A stretch of DNA of 64,000 nt from Streptomyces collinus (GCF_031348265.1 NZ_CP133771.1:7626001-7690000), one strand, 5' to 3'. Numbered from the stretch's first letter, positions 17,605 through 26,392 are shown. Numbers and translations: made by a program. Notes: generated from the sequence alone by a model not told the origin.

Positions 17605-17645
17605 GGGGAGCTGCGCGACCAGCCACGGCGGACCCGCAGCTCCCC
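17605..17645. repeat. Streptomyces-type interspersed palindromic repeat, tex terminator
   Basis: A perfect 11-bp inverted repeat (GGGGAGCTGCG / CGCAGCTCCCC) around a 19-base loop, 27 bases past the tex stop. The left arm and loop (GGGGCGCGGGGAGCTGCGCG and following bases) match, from memory, a short palindromic element found between many genes in Streptomyces genomes. Here it probably ends tex transcription. Confidence 0.6.
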
Positions 17646-17671
17646 ACGACAGGATCACCTCGGTGCTGCCG

Positions 17672-20074
17672 TCAGCGACGCCCGTCCTTCGGATCGGCCA
17701 GACCGGCCCGGCGCAACGCGTCAGCCATCGCACTGTTGGCCGGCGGCGGAGCCTGCCGCTGACCGCCACGACCGCCGCCCTGGCCCCCACGGCCACCGCC
17801 CTGCCGCTGCTGCGGCGGACGCCCGCCGCGCTGCCGGCGCTCACCCGAGCCGCCGCCGCCCTGCTGCCCCTGCTGGGCCGCCTCGTCCTCAAGGCGCAGC
17901 GTCAGCGAGATCCGCTTGCGCGGAATGTCGACGTCGAGCACCTTCACCTTGACGATGTCGCCGGGCTTCACGACGTCCCGCGGGTCCTTCACGAACGTCT
18001 TCGACATCGCGGAGACGTGCACCAGACCGTCCTGGTGGACACCAACGTCGACGAACGCCCCGAACGCGGCCACGTTCGTCACGACGCCCTCCAGGATCAT
18101 CCCGGACGACAGGTCGGAGATCTTCTCCACACCCTCCTTGAAGGCGGCCGTCTTGAAGGCCGGACGCGGGTCGCGGCCGGGCTTCTCCAGCTCCTTCAGG
18201 ATGTCGGTGACCGTCGGCAGACCGAACGTCTCGTCCACGAAGTCCTGCGGCTTCAGCGAGCGCAGCACCCCGGTGTTGCCCACGAGCGAGGCGACGTCCT
18301 GCCCCGTGGTCTTCACCATGCGCCGGACCACCGGGTAGGCCTCGGGGTGCACGCTCGACGCGTCCAGCGGGTCGTCGCCGCGGATCCGCAGGAAGCCCGC
18401 GCACTGCTCGTACGCCTTCGGGCCGAGCCGCGCCACCTTCTTCAGCTCACCGCGGGCCTTGAACGGCCCGTTCTGGTCGCGGTGCGCCACGATGTTCTCG
18501 GCGAGGCCGGAGGTGATGCCGGAGACCCGGGCGAGCAGCGGGGCCGACGCCGTGTTGACGTCCACGCCCACGCCGTTCACACAGTCCTCCACCACCGCGT
18601 CCAGCGAACGCGACAGCTTCACCTCGGACAGGTCGTGCTGGTACTGGCCGACGCCGATCGACTTCGGGTCGATCTTCACCAGCTCGGCCAGCGGGTCCTG
18701 GAGCCGGCGGGCGATCGACACGGCGCCGCGCAGCGACACGTCCATGTCGGGCAGCTCCTGCGAGGCGAACGCGGACGCCGAGTACACCGACGCGCCGGCC
18801 TCGGACACCATCACCTTCGTGAGCTTCAGCTCCGGGTGCTTGGTGATCAGCTCCCCGGCGAGCTTGTCCGTCTCACGGGACGCCGTGCCGTTGCCGATGG
18901 CGACCAGCTCGACCGCGTGCTCCTTCGCGAGGCGGGCCAGCTTGGCGATGGCCTCGTCCCAGCGGTTGGCCGGGACGTGCGGGTGGATGACGTCCGTGGC
19001 GACGACCTTGCCGGTCGCGTCGACCACGGCGACCTTCACACCCGTGCGGAATCCGGGGTCCAGGCCCAGCGTCGCGCGCGTGCCCGCCGGGGCGGCGAGC
19101 AGCAGGTCGCGCAGGTTCGCGGCGAAGACCCGCACCGCCTCGTCCTCGGCGGCCGTGCGCAGCCGCAGCCTCAGGTCGATGCCGAGGTGGACGAGGATGC
19201 GGGTGCGCCACGCCCAGCGGACCGTGTCCTTCAGCCACTTGTCGCCGGGGCGGCCCCGGTCGGTGATCCCGAACTTGTGGGCGACGATCCCCTCGTACGA
19301 GGAGGGGCCGTCCGTCTGCTCCTCGGGCTCCAGGACGAGGTCGAGGACCTCCTCCTTCTCGCCGCGCAGCATCGCGAGGATGCGGTGCGAGGGCAGGTCG
19401 GTGAACGGCTCGGCGAAGTCGAAGTAGTCGGAGAACTTCGCCCCCGCCTCCTCCTTGCCGTCCCGCACCTTGGCGGCCAGCCGCCCGCGCACCCACATGC
19501 GCTCGCGCAGTTCGCCGATCAGGTCGGCGTCCTCCGAGAACCGCTCGGTGAGGATCGCCCGGGCGCCGTCGAGGGCGGCCTGCGGATCGGCGACGCCCTT
19601 GTCGGCGTCGACGAACGCGGCGGCCGCGGCGAGGGGCTCGACACCCGGGTCACCGAGCAGCCCCTCCGCCAGCGGCTCGAGCCCCGCCTCGCGCGCGATC
19701 TGCGCCTTGGTGCGCCGCTTGGGCTTGTACGGCAGATAGATGTCCTCCAGGCGCGCCTTCGTCTCGGCGCCCCGGATGCTCGCCTCCAGCTCCTCGGTGA
19801 GCTTGCCCTGCTCGCGCACCGATTCCAGGATGGCCGTCCGCCGCTCCTCCAGCTCCCGCAGATAGCGCAGCCGCTCCTCGACGGTGCGCAGCTGCGCATC
19901 GTCGAGCATCTCGGTCGCTTCCTTGCGGTAGCGGGCGATGAAGGGCACCGTGGAACCGCCGTCGAGCAGTTCCACGGCGGCCCTGACCTGCCGCTCCCGT
20001 ACGCCGAGCTCCTCGGCGATCCTGCCTTCGATGGACACTGCGCTGATGGACCCGATGGACCCGGGTGTCGTCAC
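17672..20074 (-). CDS. tex: Tex family RNA-binding transcription accessory protein
   Basis: An 800-aa Tex protein. In order: an N-terminal helical domain with FIARYRKEATEMLDD, the RNase H-like YqgF domain beginning TLGLDPGFRTGVKVAVVD near residue 340, helix-hairpin-helix repeats, and a C-terminal S1 RNA-binding domain starting GMILEGVVTNVAAFGAFVD. The last 70 residues are Gln/Gly/Arg-rich (RGGRPPQQRQGGGRGG), an extension typical of actinobacteria that may add RNA affinity. Tex associates with RNA polymerase and nucleic acids and affects expression broadly. The GTG at 20074 is favoured for length, with ACGGGA and an earlier GGAGAAGG upstream; a GTG 12 codons later is possible. Confidence 0.93.
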   Translation of the reverse strand: MTTPGSIGSISAVSIEGRIAEELGVRERQVRAAVELLDGGSTVPFIARYRKEATEMLDDAQLRTVEERLRYLRELEERRTAILESVREQGKLTEELEASIRGAETKARLEDIYLPYKPKRRTKAQIAREAGLEPLAEGLLGDPGVEPLAAAAAFVDADKGVADPQAALDGARAILTERFSEDADLIGELRERMWVRGRLAAKVRDGKEEAGAKFSDYFDFAEPFTDLPSHRILAMLRGEKEEVLDLVLEPEEQTDGPSSYEGIVAHKFGITDRGRPGDKWLKDTVRWAWRTRILVHLGIDLRLRLRTAAEDEAVRVFAANLRDLLLAAPAGTRATLGLDPGFRTGVKVAVVDATGKVVATDVIHPHVPANRWDEAIAKLARLAKEHAVELVAIGNGTASRETDKLAGELITKHPELKLTKVMVSEAGASVYSASAFASQELPDMDVSLRGAVSIARRLQDPLAELVKIDPKSIGVGQYQHDLSEVKLSRSLDAVVEDCVNGVGVDVNTASAPLLARVSGITSGLAENIVAHRDQNGPFKARGELKKVARLGPKAYEQCAGFLRIRGDDPLDASSVHPEAYPVVRRMVKTTGQDVASLVGNTGVLRSLKPQDFVDETFGLPTVTDILKELEKPGRDPRPAFKTAAFKEGVEKISDLSSGMILEGVVTNVAAFGAFVDVGVHQDGLVHVSAMSKTFVKDPRDVVKPGDIVKVKVLDVDIPRKRISLTLRLEDEAAQQGQQGGGGSGERRQRGGRPPQQRQGGGRGGQGGGRGGQRQAPPPANSAMADALRRAGLADPKDGRR

Positions 20075-20173
20075 GATCCCGTACCGCCTTCTCCACTGAG
20101 GTTGCGCGGCAATTGTGGCAGGTGTCACCGACACCCGGGGATCAGGGCGGCACCCGGCGGGCCGGGGTTCCGG

Positions 20174-20299
20174 TCAGGCCCTGCGCGTGGAGGACGAGGC
20201 CCCGCCGAAGAGGCGGGCGAGCGCACGGAAGGGCAGCGTAACGACGGTGGCGATGGCGCCGCCGATCTGGCGCAGCACGTCTGCGATAGCACGGAACAC
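20174..20299 (-). CDS. 41-aa small hydrophobic/basic protein
   Basis: A small gene of 41 codons. GTG is preceded by AAAGGGGA at good spacing (6 bases). The product has an N-terminal amphipathic stretch, a hydrophobic core AIATVVTLPFRALARLF, and a short basic Ser-rich tail. I recall similar LPFRALARLFGG-type small proteins in many Streptomyces but know no function. The single hydrophobic segment with flanking arginines suggests membrane association. It lies between the SCO6745-family gene and tex, all on the minus strand. Confidence 0.7.
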   Translation of the reverse strand: MFRAIADVLRQIGGAIATVVTLPFRALARLFGGASSSTRRA

Positions 20300-20365
20300 G
20301 GAATTCCCCTTTCTCACTCCCGGCCGCGCCGGCCGGTGGAGAGCGGGTACCTCACCGACGCGTCA

Positions 20366-21241
20366 CTATGCGTCACCCTTTCCGATCAGATCCGCGGGGA
20401 ACGCCCCGGCCACGAGCGCCGCGTGCGCGAACACCCCGCCCAGCTCGGTCAGCCGGGCCACGCCCTCCGGGCCGAGGTGCTCGTACGGGGCGCGGTCCAG
20501 ACGGTCGGTCTCGTGCTCGACGTCCCGCCGCAGTGCGACGCCCTGGTCGGTGAGATCGCCGGACGCCGCCAGCAGCCCCCGCCCGCGCAGCCGTTCCGCC
20601 GCCGCGTCCCACTCCTCCCGGCTCCAGCCCCGGGTGGCGCGCACCCACTTCGGGTTCATGCCCTTGCCCGTCGCCGTGTGGGTCACCAGCGCCTCCAGCC
20701 CGTCCAGTCCCGCGGACATCAGGGCGGCCAGGTGCCCGTCGCCCCGGTGCTCACGCAGCAGGGTCGCCGCGTGCCAGTAGGCGAGGTGCGGCTCCTCGGG
20801 GACGGGCAGATCGGCGTGCGCGGCGTACAGCGGGCGGGCCGCGCGCGAGCAGGCCTCGGCGGCGCGCAGGGCGAGCCGCGCGGCCTCGGCCATCTCCGCC
20901 GACGCCAGGGCCTCCTCGCCGAGCAGCCGGCGCAGGGTCGCGTCGACCGCACGCGCGCGTGCCACCAGGACCTGCGCGGGTGCGGCGGTCTCCCACACCG
21001 CCGGCACGTGCCGGGCCACGAGCTCGTACTTGTAGTTGTAGAAGGCCGCCGTGACGGCCCCGGCCCCGACCGGTCCGAGGGCGGCGGCTCGCACGGCGAA
21101 GTTCACGGCACGCGGGTCGGTGACCCCGACGGCGCCCAGCTCCCGCCCGAGGTCGGGCGAGAAGTAGTGGGTGGCGTGCAGGGAGTTGAGCACGTTGTGG
21201 CAGCGTCGGCCGGCGCGCGGCTCCAGGGCGGCAGTCGTCAT
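20366..21241 (-). CDS. SCO6745-family helical protein (SalK-like)
   Basis: A 291-aa all-helical protein of the actinobacterial group named after SCO6745. The start ALEPRAGRRCHNVLNSLHATHYFSP and the later ALGPVGAGAVTAAFYNY are characteristic. The C-terminal third (LVTHTATGKGM through GLLAASGDLTDQGVALR) looks like a winged-helix MarR-like unit. The family is annotated as helix-turn-helix in some genomes and as SalK in the salinomycin cluster; true function is unknown to me. ATG start at 21241. The divergent GlxA-type regulator starts 114 bases away. Confidence 0.8.
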   Translation of the reverse strand: MTTAALEPRAGRRCHNVLNSLHATHYFSPDLGRELGAVGVTDPRAVNFAVRAAALGPVGAGAVTAAFYNYKYELVARHVPAVWETAAPAQVLVARARAVDATLRRLLGEEALASAEMAEAARLALRAAEACSRAARPLYAAHADLPVPEEPHLAYWHAATLLREHRGDGHLAALMSAGLDGLEALVTHTATGKGMNPKWVRATRGWSREEWDAAAERLRGRGLLAASGDLTDQGVALRRDVEHETDRLDRAPYEHLGPEGVARLTELGGVFAHAALVAGAFPADLIGKGDA

Positions 21242-21355
21242 GCCCGGCAGGTTACCAACCGCTTGGTATGTCCTCCATGGCCCCGGGCCTCCTGGCAGGA
21301 AAGGTGGGGTACTCGTCCTTGCCGCCATCCTCCGCTCCCGCGAAGAATCGACGGC

Positions 21356-22315
21356 ATGGTCCAGCGCACGGTTCTCGCCGTCCTCTTCGACGGCCTGCAG
21401 AGTCTCGACGTCACCGGGCCCGTGGAGGTCTTCGCGGGCGCGGAGCTGCTCTCCCCGGGCGCTTACCGGATCCGCACGGCGTCCCTGGACGGCGCGCCCG
21501 TGCGGACCACCAGCGGCCTGACCCTCGTCCCCGACGAGTCCCTGACCACCGCACCGGACCCGGACATCCTCCTCGTCCCCGGCGGGACGGGCAGCCTGCG
21601 GCCCGACCCGCGTCTGGTGACCTGGGTGCGCGAACGGGGCCCGCGCGCCGGCCGCCTGGTCTCCGTGTGCACCGGGGCGGCCGTGCTGGCCGCGGCGGGC
21701 CTGCTGGACGGGCGTCGCGCCACGACCCACTGGGCGTACTGCGACCGGCTCGCCCACGAGCACCCGGCCGTCGAGATCGACCCCGACCCCGTCTTCGTGC
21801 GCGACGGGCACATCGCCACCTCGGCCGGTGTCACCGCCGGCATCGACCTCGCGCTCGCCCTGGTCGAGGAGGACCTGGGCCGGGACGCCGCCCTCACCAT
21901 CGCCCGCCACCTGGTGGTGTTCCTGCGCAGGCCCGGCAACCAAGCCCAGTTCAGCGCCCAGCTCGCGGCCCAGACCGCACAACGAGAGCCCCTGCGGGAC
22001 GTCCAGCGGTGGATCACCGACCACCCGGACGCGGACCTCTGCGTCGACACCCTCGCCGCCCGCGCCCGTCTCTCGCCCCGCCACTTCGCCCGCGCCTTCC
22101 GGGCCGAGACCGGCATGACGCCGGGCCGCTACGTGGACCGCGTCCGCCTCGAACACGCCAGACGCCTCCTGGAGGACACCGCCGGCGGCGTCGAGGAGAT
22201 TGCCCGCACCAGCGGCTACGGCACGCCCGAGGCCATGCGCCGGGCCTTCGTCAGGACCCTGGGAACGCCCCCGGCCGAGTACCGCCGCCGCTTCCGCCCC
22301 GCCACCACGGCCTGA
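21356..22315 (+). CDS. GlxA-type AraC family transcriptional regulator with DJ-1/PfpI domain
   Basis: A 319-aa two-domain regulator. Residues 1-190 form a DJ-1/PfpI-like glutamine-amidotransferase fold with the nucleophile-elbow block VSVCTGAAVLAAAGLL. Residues 210-315 form an AraC-type double helix-turn-helix with SPRHFARAFRAETGMTPG and the C-terminal GTPPAEYRRRF. Family members bind small ligands through the first domain and regulate nearby operons. The next gene, a stand-alone DJ-1 enzyme 33 bases downstream, has the same fold and is probably co-transcribed. ATG start chosen by alignment to the domain's first strand. Confidence 0.92.
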   Translation: MVQRTVLAVLFDGLQSLDVTGPVEVFAGAELLSPGAYRIRTASLDGAPVRTTSGLTLVPDESLTTAPDPDILLVPGGTGSLRPDPRLVTWVRERGPRAGRLVSVCTGAAVLAAAGLLDGRRATTHWAYCDRLAHEHPAVEIDPDPVFVRDGHIATSAGVTAGIDLALALVEEDLGRDAALTIARHLVVFLRRPGNQAQFSAQLAAQTAQREPLRDVQRWITDHPDADLCVDTLAARARLSPRHFARAFRAETGMTPGRYVDRVRLEHARRLLEDTAGGVEEIARTSGYGTPEAMRRAFVRTLGTPPAEYRRRFRPATTA

Positions 22316-22348
22316 ACCCCATCGACATCAGCCGACCGAAGGGACCCC

Positions 22349-22984
22349 ATGCAGATCGCCATCGTCCTCTACGACCGCTTCACCGCCCTCGACGCCGTCG
22401 GACCCTACGAGACCCTCGGCCGGGTCCCGGACGCGGAAACCGTCTTCGTCGCCGAGCGGACGGGCCCCGTGCGGAACGACTCCGGAAACCTCGCTCTCAC
22501 CGCCGACCGGACCCTGGCCGACGTCCCCCACCCCGACATCATCGTGGTCCCCGGCGGCCCGGGCCCCCTCCCACTGGCGCCCGACGGACCCCTGCTCACC
22601 TGGCTGCGCACAGCCGACGCCACCAGCACCTGGACGACGTCCGTGTGCACCGGCTCCCTGCTGCTCGCCGCCGCCGGACTCCTCAAGGGCCGCCGGGCGA
22701 CCTCCCACTGGCTGGCCCTGGAGGAGCTGAAGCGCCACGGTGCCGAGCCGACGGGGGAGCGGGTCGTCACCGACGGCAAGTACGTCACCGCGGCCGGCGT
22801 CTCCTCCGGCATCGACATGGGCCTCACCCTGCTCGGCCGGATCGCGGGCGACGACCACGCGCAGCTCGTCCAGCTCGCCGCCGAGTACGACCCGCAGCCG
22901 CCCTACGACGCCGGATCGCCCGAGAAGGCCCCCGCGCATCTCGTCGAACTGTTCCGGACGCACTCCGGCGTCATCCTGACGTAG
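22349..22984 (+). CDS. DJ-1/PfpI family protein, isonitrile hydratase-like
   Basis: A 211-aa single-domain DJ-1/PfpI protein. The nucleophilic cysteine lies in TTSVCTGSLLLAAAGLLKG and the acidic residue of the family near the N-terminus in GPYETLG. Relatives include cyclohexyl-isocyanide hydratase and other small hydrolases or glyoxalases. ATG start with AAGGGA 5 bases upstream. It follows the GlxA-type regulator with the same fold, and its 3' end overlaps the convergent crotonase gene by 14 bases. Confidence 0.88.
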   Translation: MQIAIVLYDRFTALDAVGPYETLGRVPDAETVFVAERTGPVRNDSGNLALTADRTLADVPHPDIIVVPGGPGPLPLAPDGPLLTWLRTADATSTWTTSVCTGSLLLAAAGLLKGRRATSHWLALEELKRHGAEPTGERVVTDGKYVTAAGVSSGIDMGLTLLGRIAGDDHAQLVQLAAEYDPQPPYDAGSPEKAPAHLVELFRTHSGVILT

Positions 22985-23726
22985 GCACGCTCCAGGCGAA
23001 CCGCGGCTGCCGGCGCTCCAGGAAGGCGGCGACACCCTCCGCGGTGTCGCCGCTCGCGCGTGCCTGCCCGGCCCAGTGCGCGTCGCGGTCCGTACGCCCG
23101 TCCGCGAACTCCTTGGCAGCCGCCTGGGTCAGCTGTGAACGGGACACCAGGACCCGGGTGAACTCGGCGACCCGCTTGCCGAGTTCACCCTCGGGCAGCA
23201 CCTCGTCGACTAGCCCGGTGCGCAGCGCACGCTCCGCCGCGATCAGCTCACCGGAGAACAGCAGGTACTTGGCGGTGGCCGGCCCCACCAGGGACACCAG
23301 CCGCCGGGTCGAGGAGGCCGGGTAGACGATGCCGAGCTTCGCGGGCGTCACCCCGAACAGCGCCCCCTCCTCGGCGAACCGCAGATCACAGGCCGCCGCC
23401 AGCTGTGACCCGCCGCCCACGCAGTGACCCCGGATCGCGGCCAGTGTCGGCTTCGGGAACGCGGCCAGCGCCTCCTCGGCCCGCACGGCCAGCCCCTGCG
23501 CCTCCTCGGGCGAGCCTCGCAGCGTCGAGATGTCGGCCCCGGCGCAGAACGTGCCGCCCTCACCGGTGAGCACGAGCGCCCGTACGGCCGGATCCCCCGC
23601 GAGCTCCTCCAGCAGGACGGGAAGGGAGCGCCACATCGAGGCCGTCATGGCGTTGCGCTTCTCGGGATGGCGTATGACGACCGTCGCGACCGAGTCGGTC
23701 ACGCGGTGCTCCAGCTGTGGCTCCAT
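22971..23726 (-). CDS. enoyl-CoA hydratase/isomerase (crotonase) family protein lacking both usual glutamates
   Basis: A 251-aa crotonase-fold protein. Oxyanion-hole parts are clear: FCAGADIS and HCVGGGSQLAAACDLR. Compared with hydratases such as rat ECH, the first catalytic glutamate (GGGxEL) is Gln in GGGSQL, and the second (QPEINLG) is Pro in FGVTPAKLG. A classical hydratase mechanism is therefore unlikely; isomerase, decarboxylase or hydrolase chemistry on an acyl-CoA is more plausible. ATG start at 23726; the gene runs towards the DJ-1 gene and overlaps its end by 14 bases. Confidence 0.88.
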   Translation of the reverse strand: MEPQLEHRVTDSVATVVIRHPEKRNAMTASMWRSLPVLLEELAGDPAVRALVLTGEGGTFCAGADISTLRGSPEEAQGLAVRAEEALAAFPKPTLAAIRGHCVGGGSQLAAACDLRFAEEGALFGVTPAKLGIVYPASSTRRLVSLVGPATAKYLLFSGELIAAERALRTGLVDEVLPEGELGKRVAEFTRVLVSRSQLTQAAAKEFADGRTDRDAHWAGQARASGDTAEGVAAFLERRQPRFAWSVPTSG

Positions 23727-23878
23727 GCGCCGGATGCTATCCGGATGCCAAACCCGTACAACCCGAATAGTTCGCCGAGACGGCACAACAGGGACAGGAC
23801 CAGTCCCACAACTGACCGTGTCATACGCCAACGGTCAGAAGCGCTCGATAGTTGCTGACTTCTGTTCAGTCCGGGGGT

Positions 23879-24451
23879 ATGAGGCGCATCGTTACCAACA
23901 CTCTGGGTGTGGCGACAATCGAGCGCGAGGGTGGCGACCGGACGATGGACGACGACGGGCGTGGGTTCGGTCCGCGCCCAGAGGGCGGCGCGGCGCCCCT
24001 CGGTCCCGGGCCCGCGGATCCGCTGCCGTACGAGGGGGTCTGGCGGTTCACCGCACCGGCGGTCGAGGCCTCGGTCCCCCAGGCGCGGCACGCCGTACGG
24101 GACCTGCTGCTGCATCAGGGCGTACCGGTCTCGGACGACCTGGCCCAGGGACTGCTGCTGATCGTCTCGGAGCTGGTGACCAACGCCGTGAAGCACGCGG
24201 CGGTGCTGTCACCGACGATCGCCGTCGAGCTGGCCGTCGGCGCCGAGTGGCTCCGCGTGTCCGTCGAGGACAACCACCCGTACCGGCCCACCGCCCTGGA
24301 GGCCGACCACGGCCGGACCGGCGGGCGCGGACTGCTCCTGGTGCGCGAGGTCACCCGGGAGGCGGGCGGCGTGTGCGAGGTCGAGTACACCGCGAGCGGC
24401 GGCAAGGTGATCTGGGCCGCCCTGCCGCTCAAACCCGCGCGCTTCGCCTGA
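23879..24451 (+). CDS. HATPase_c anti-sigma-factor-type ATP-binding protein
   Basis: A 190-aa stand-alone GHKL ATPase domain, the type widespread in Streptomyces as RsbW/SpoIIAB-like anti-sigma factors or regulatory kinases. The N-box is LIVSELVTNAVKHA and the G2-like loop is GGRGLLLVREV. The first 50 residues are a low-complexity Gly/Pro/Asp-rich tail. There is no sensor or histidine-phosphoacceptor domain. The start is uncertain: ATG at 23879 is used; another ATG at 23945 would shorten the tail by 22 residues. No partner sigma factor or anti-anti-sigma gene is adjacent. Confidence 0.85.
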   Translation: MRRIVTNTLGVATIEREGGDRTMDDDGRGFGPRPEGGAAPLGPGPADPLPYEGVWRFTAPAVEASVPQARHAVRDLLLHQGVPVSDDLAQGLLLIVSELVTNAVKHAAVLSPTIAVELAVGAEWLRVSVEDNHPYRPTALEADHGRTGGRGLLLVREVTREAGGVCEVEYTASGGKVIWAALPLKPARFA

Positions 24452-24474
24452 GCCCCGTCCCGCCGGGGCCCGGG

Positions 24475-25068
24475 TCACCAGCCGGCCGACGGGCCCGTCA
24501 GTTCCCTGATCGCCGGCCGGGCCGCGTCCAGGACGGTCATGAACCAGGACGAGAAGGTGTCCTTGGCGTGCCGTTCCGCCAGCTCCGGCGGCGTCACGAA
24601 CACCGTCGACGCCACCTCCTCCGCGTCCGGCCGCACCACGGCCTGCACCATGCCGACGAAGAGGTGGTTGTACTCCTGCTCCACCAGACCGGACTCCGGG
24701 TCCGGGTGGTTGTAGCGGACCGTGCCCGCCTCGGCCAGCAGGGACGGGGAGGCGCCGAGCTCCTCGAACGTGCGCCGCGCAGCCGCCGCGAAGGGCGCCT
24801 CGCCGGGGTAGGGGTGACCGCAGCAGCTGTTGGACCACACACCGGGGGAGTGGTACTTGCCCAGCGCGCGCTGCTGGAGCAGCAGCCGGCCGTACTCGTC
24901 GAAGAGGAACACCGAGAACGCGCGGTGCAGCTGCCCCGGCGGCTGGTGGGCGGCGAGCTTCTCCGCGGTGCCGATCGTCACGCCGTCCTCGTCGACCAGT
25001 TCCAGCAAAATCGCGTCTGCGGTGCCGTTCGACGGGCTGTGCGTCGCGGTGGCAGGTGTGATCGGCAT
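24475..25068 (-). CDS. idi: isopentenyl-diphosphate delta-isomerase, type 1
   Basis: A 197-aa Nudix-fold isomerase. Catalytic residues of type 1 Idi are visible: the Cys in SNSCCGHP and the Glu in EQEYNHLF. The Nudix-like helix region PFAAAARRTFEELGA is also clear. It interconverts IPP and DMAPP, feeding prenyl chain synthesis, and so fits the hopanoid operon 10 kb downstream. The second of two ATGs (25068) was chosen because GAAGG is 6 bases from it but abuts the first. A short intergenic gap separates it from the CDF exporter on the same strand. Confidence 0.95.
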   Translation of the reverse strand: MPITPATATHSPSNGTADAILLELVDEDGVTIGTAEKLAAHQPPGQLHRAFSVFLFDEYGRLLLQQRALGKYHSPGVWSNSCCGHPYPGEAPFAAAARRTFEELGASPSLLAEAGTVRYNHPDPESGLVEQEYNHLFVGMVQAVVRPDAEEVASTVFVTPPELAERHAKDTFSSWFMTVLDAARPAIRELTGPSAGW

Positions 25069-25297
25069 ACCCATCCTTCACATCGGTCTTCGCGCCCCAA
25101 GTCTGCCGTACGAATCCGGCACTCCCGGCACTTCGCGGCACGCCCGCATGTCCCGCGCGGCGGCGCGGACCGCGGCCGGCACCGGTCCGAGGCCGGGAAA
25201 GGGACCCGGTAGATGATCGTGCCCGGCCGGGCAGGCGGAAAATCGTCCATGCCGGAGCTGTGGAGCTCAGGACGCGGGCGCACGACGGAGGGTCCCC

Positions 25298-25321
25298 GGC
25301 GCACTCACCGAGGAGTGCGCC
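25298..25321 (-). terminator. hairpin downstream of the CDF exporter (second of two)
   Basis: A perfect 9-bp stem (GGCGCACTC / GAGTGCGCC) with a 6-base loop, about 34 bases after the CDF stop on the minus strand and next to another hairpin. Together they form a tandem terminator. Confidence 0.6.
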
Positions 25322-25326
25322 CCACC

Positions 25327-25349
25327 TGCCTCACGCACCTCGTGAGGCA
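25327..25349 (-). terminator. hairpin downstream of the CDF exporter (first of two)
   Basis: A perfect 9-bp stem (TGCCTCACG / CGTGAGGCA) with a 5-base loop, starting 6 bases after the CDF stop codon. Confidence 0.7.
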
Positions 25350-25354
25350 CGGCG

Positions 25355-26293
25355 TCAGTGGCAGAGCCGTGCCTCGTGCTCGGCGTGCCCGCTCGGTTCC
25401 AGCTGGAAGGTGCAGTGCTCCACGTCGAAGTGGTCACCGAGGCACCCCTGGAGCTCGTGCAGCATCTTCTCGTGGCCTATCGCGTTCAGGGCCTCCGGGC
25501 TGACGACCACGTGCGCCGACAGCACCGGCATGCCCGAGGTGATCGTCCAGGCGTGCAGGTCGTGGACGTCCTCCACCCCGTCCGTGGCGAGTATGTGCGA
25601 GCGCACCTCCGTCATGTCGACGCCCTTGGGGGCCGTCTCCAGCAGCACGGAGAGCGTCTCGCGCAGCAGCTTCCACGTCCGCGGGGCGATCATCAGCGCG
25701 ATGACGAGCGAGGCGATCGGGTCGGCCGCCTGCCAGCCCGTGAGCATGATCACCAAGGACGAGACGATCACCGTCACGGAGCCGAGGGCATCGGCCGCGA
25801 CCTCCAGGAACGCGCCGCGCACGTTCAGGCTCTCCTTCTGGCCGCGCATCAGCAGCGCCAGCGACACCAGGTTCGCGACCAGACCGATCGCACCGAACAG
25901 CAGGGCCAGCCGGCCCTCGGTCTCCGCGGGGGTGATGAAGCGCTGGACCGACTCGTACACGACGTACCCGCCGGCCCCGAGCAGCAGCAGGCAGTTGGCC
26001 AGGGCCGCGAGGATCTCGGCGCGGGCGTAGCCGAAGGTGGCCTGGTCGCTGGGCGGGCGGTTCGCGAAGTGGATCGCGAGCAGCGCCATGCCGAGGCCCA
26101 GGGCGTCCGTCGCCATGTGCGCGGAGTCCGCGACGAGCGCGAGCGAGTCGGCGAGGGCGCCGCCGACGATCTGCACCACCACGATGCCGAGCGTGATCGC
26201 CAGCGCGATGCGCAGCCTGCCGCGGTACGCCGAGGTCGCCGTACCGCCGGCCGCCGCGCCGTGCGCGTGCCCGTGATCGTGCCCAGCCCCCAT
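25355..26293 (-). CDS. cation diffusion facilitator (CDF) metal exporter
   Basis: A 312-aa CDF transporter with six predicted membrane segments and a cytoplasmic C-terminal metallochaperone-like domain (VEDVHDLHAWTI). The N-terminus is His-rich (GAGHDHGHAHG) and the C-terminus again ends in several His. In TM2 the metal-site block is DSAHMATDA. In TM5 the equivalent block reads LEVAADALGS, with Glu where Zn-selective members have His. Members export Zn, Co, Cd or similar divalent ions by proton antiport. ATG start; it follows galE on the same strand but galE has its own terminator. Confidence 0.9.
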   Translation of the reverse strand: MGAGHDHGHAHGAAAGGTATSAYRGRLRIALAITLGIVVVQIVGGALADSLALVADSAHMATDALGLGMALLAIHFANRPPSDQATFGYARAEILAALANCLLLLGAGGYVVYESVQRFITPAETEGRLALLFGAIGLVANLVSLALLMRGQKESLNVRGAFLEVAADALGSVTVIVSSLVIMLTGWQAADPIASLVIALMIAPRTWKLLRETLSVLLETAPKGVDMTEVRSHILATDGVEDVHDLHAWTITSGMPVLSAHVVVSPEALNAIGHEKMLHELQGCLGDHFDVEHCTFQLEPSGHAEHEARLCH

Positions 26294-26392
26294 GAGAAGT
26301 CAGCCTCCCTGTGTCCACCTGATCGTGCTCGGGGGGCCCAGTGAACTACGGGTGGGGGGTATGTGCAACGCGGCATTGAACACCGTTGTCAT

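Noticed and set aside
25355..26293. Glu replacing His in the TM5 metal site of the CDF exporter as a rare change
   Set aside because: As I recall, this variant occurs in many actinobacterial CDF proteins, so it is noted in the annotation but not treated as unusual.
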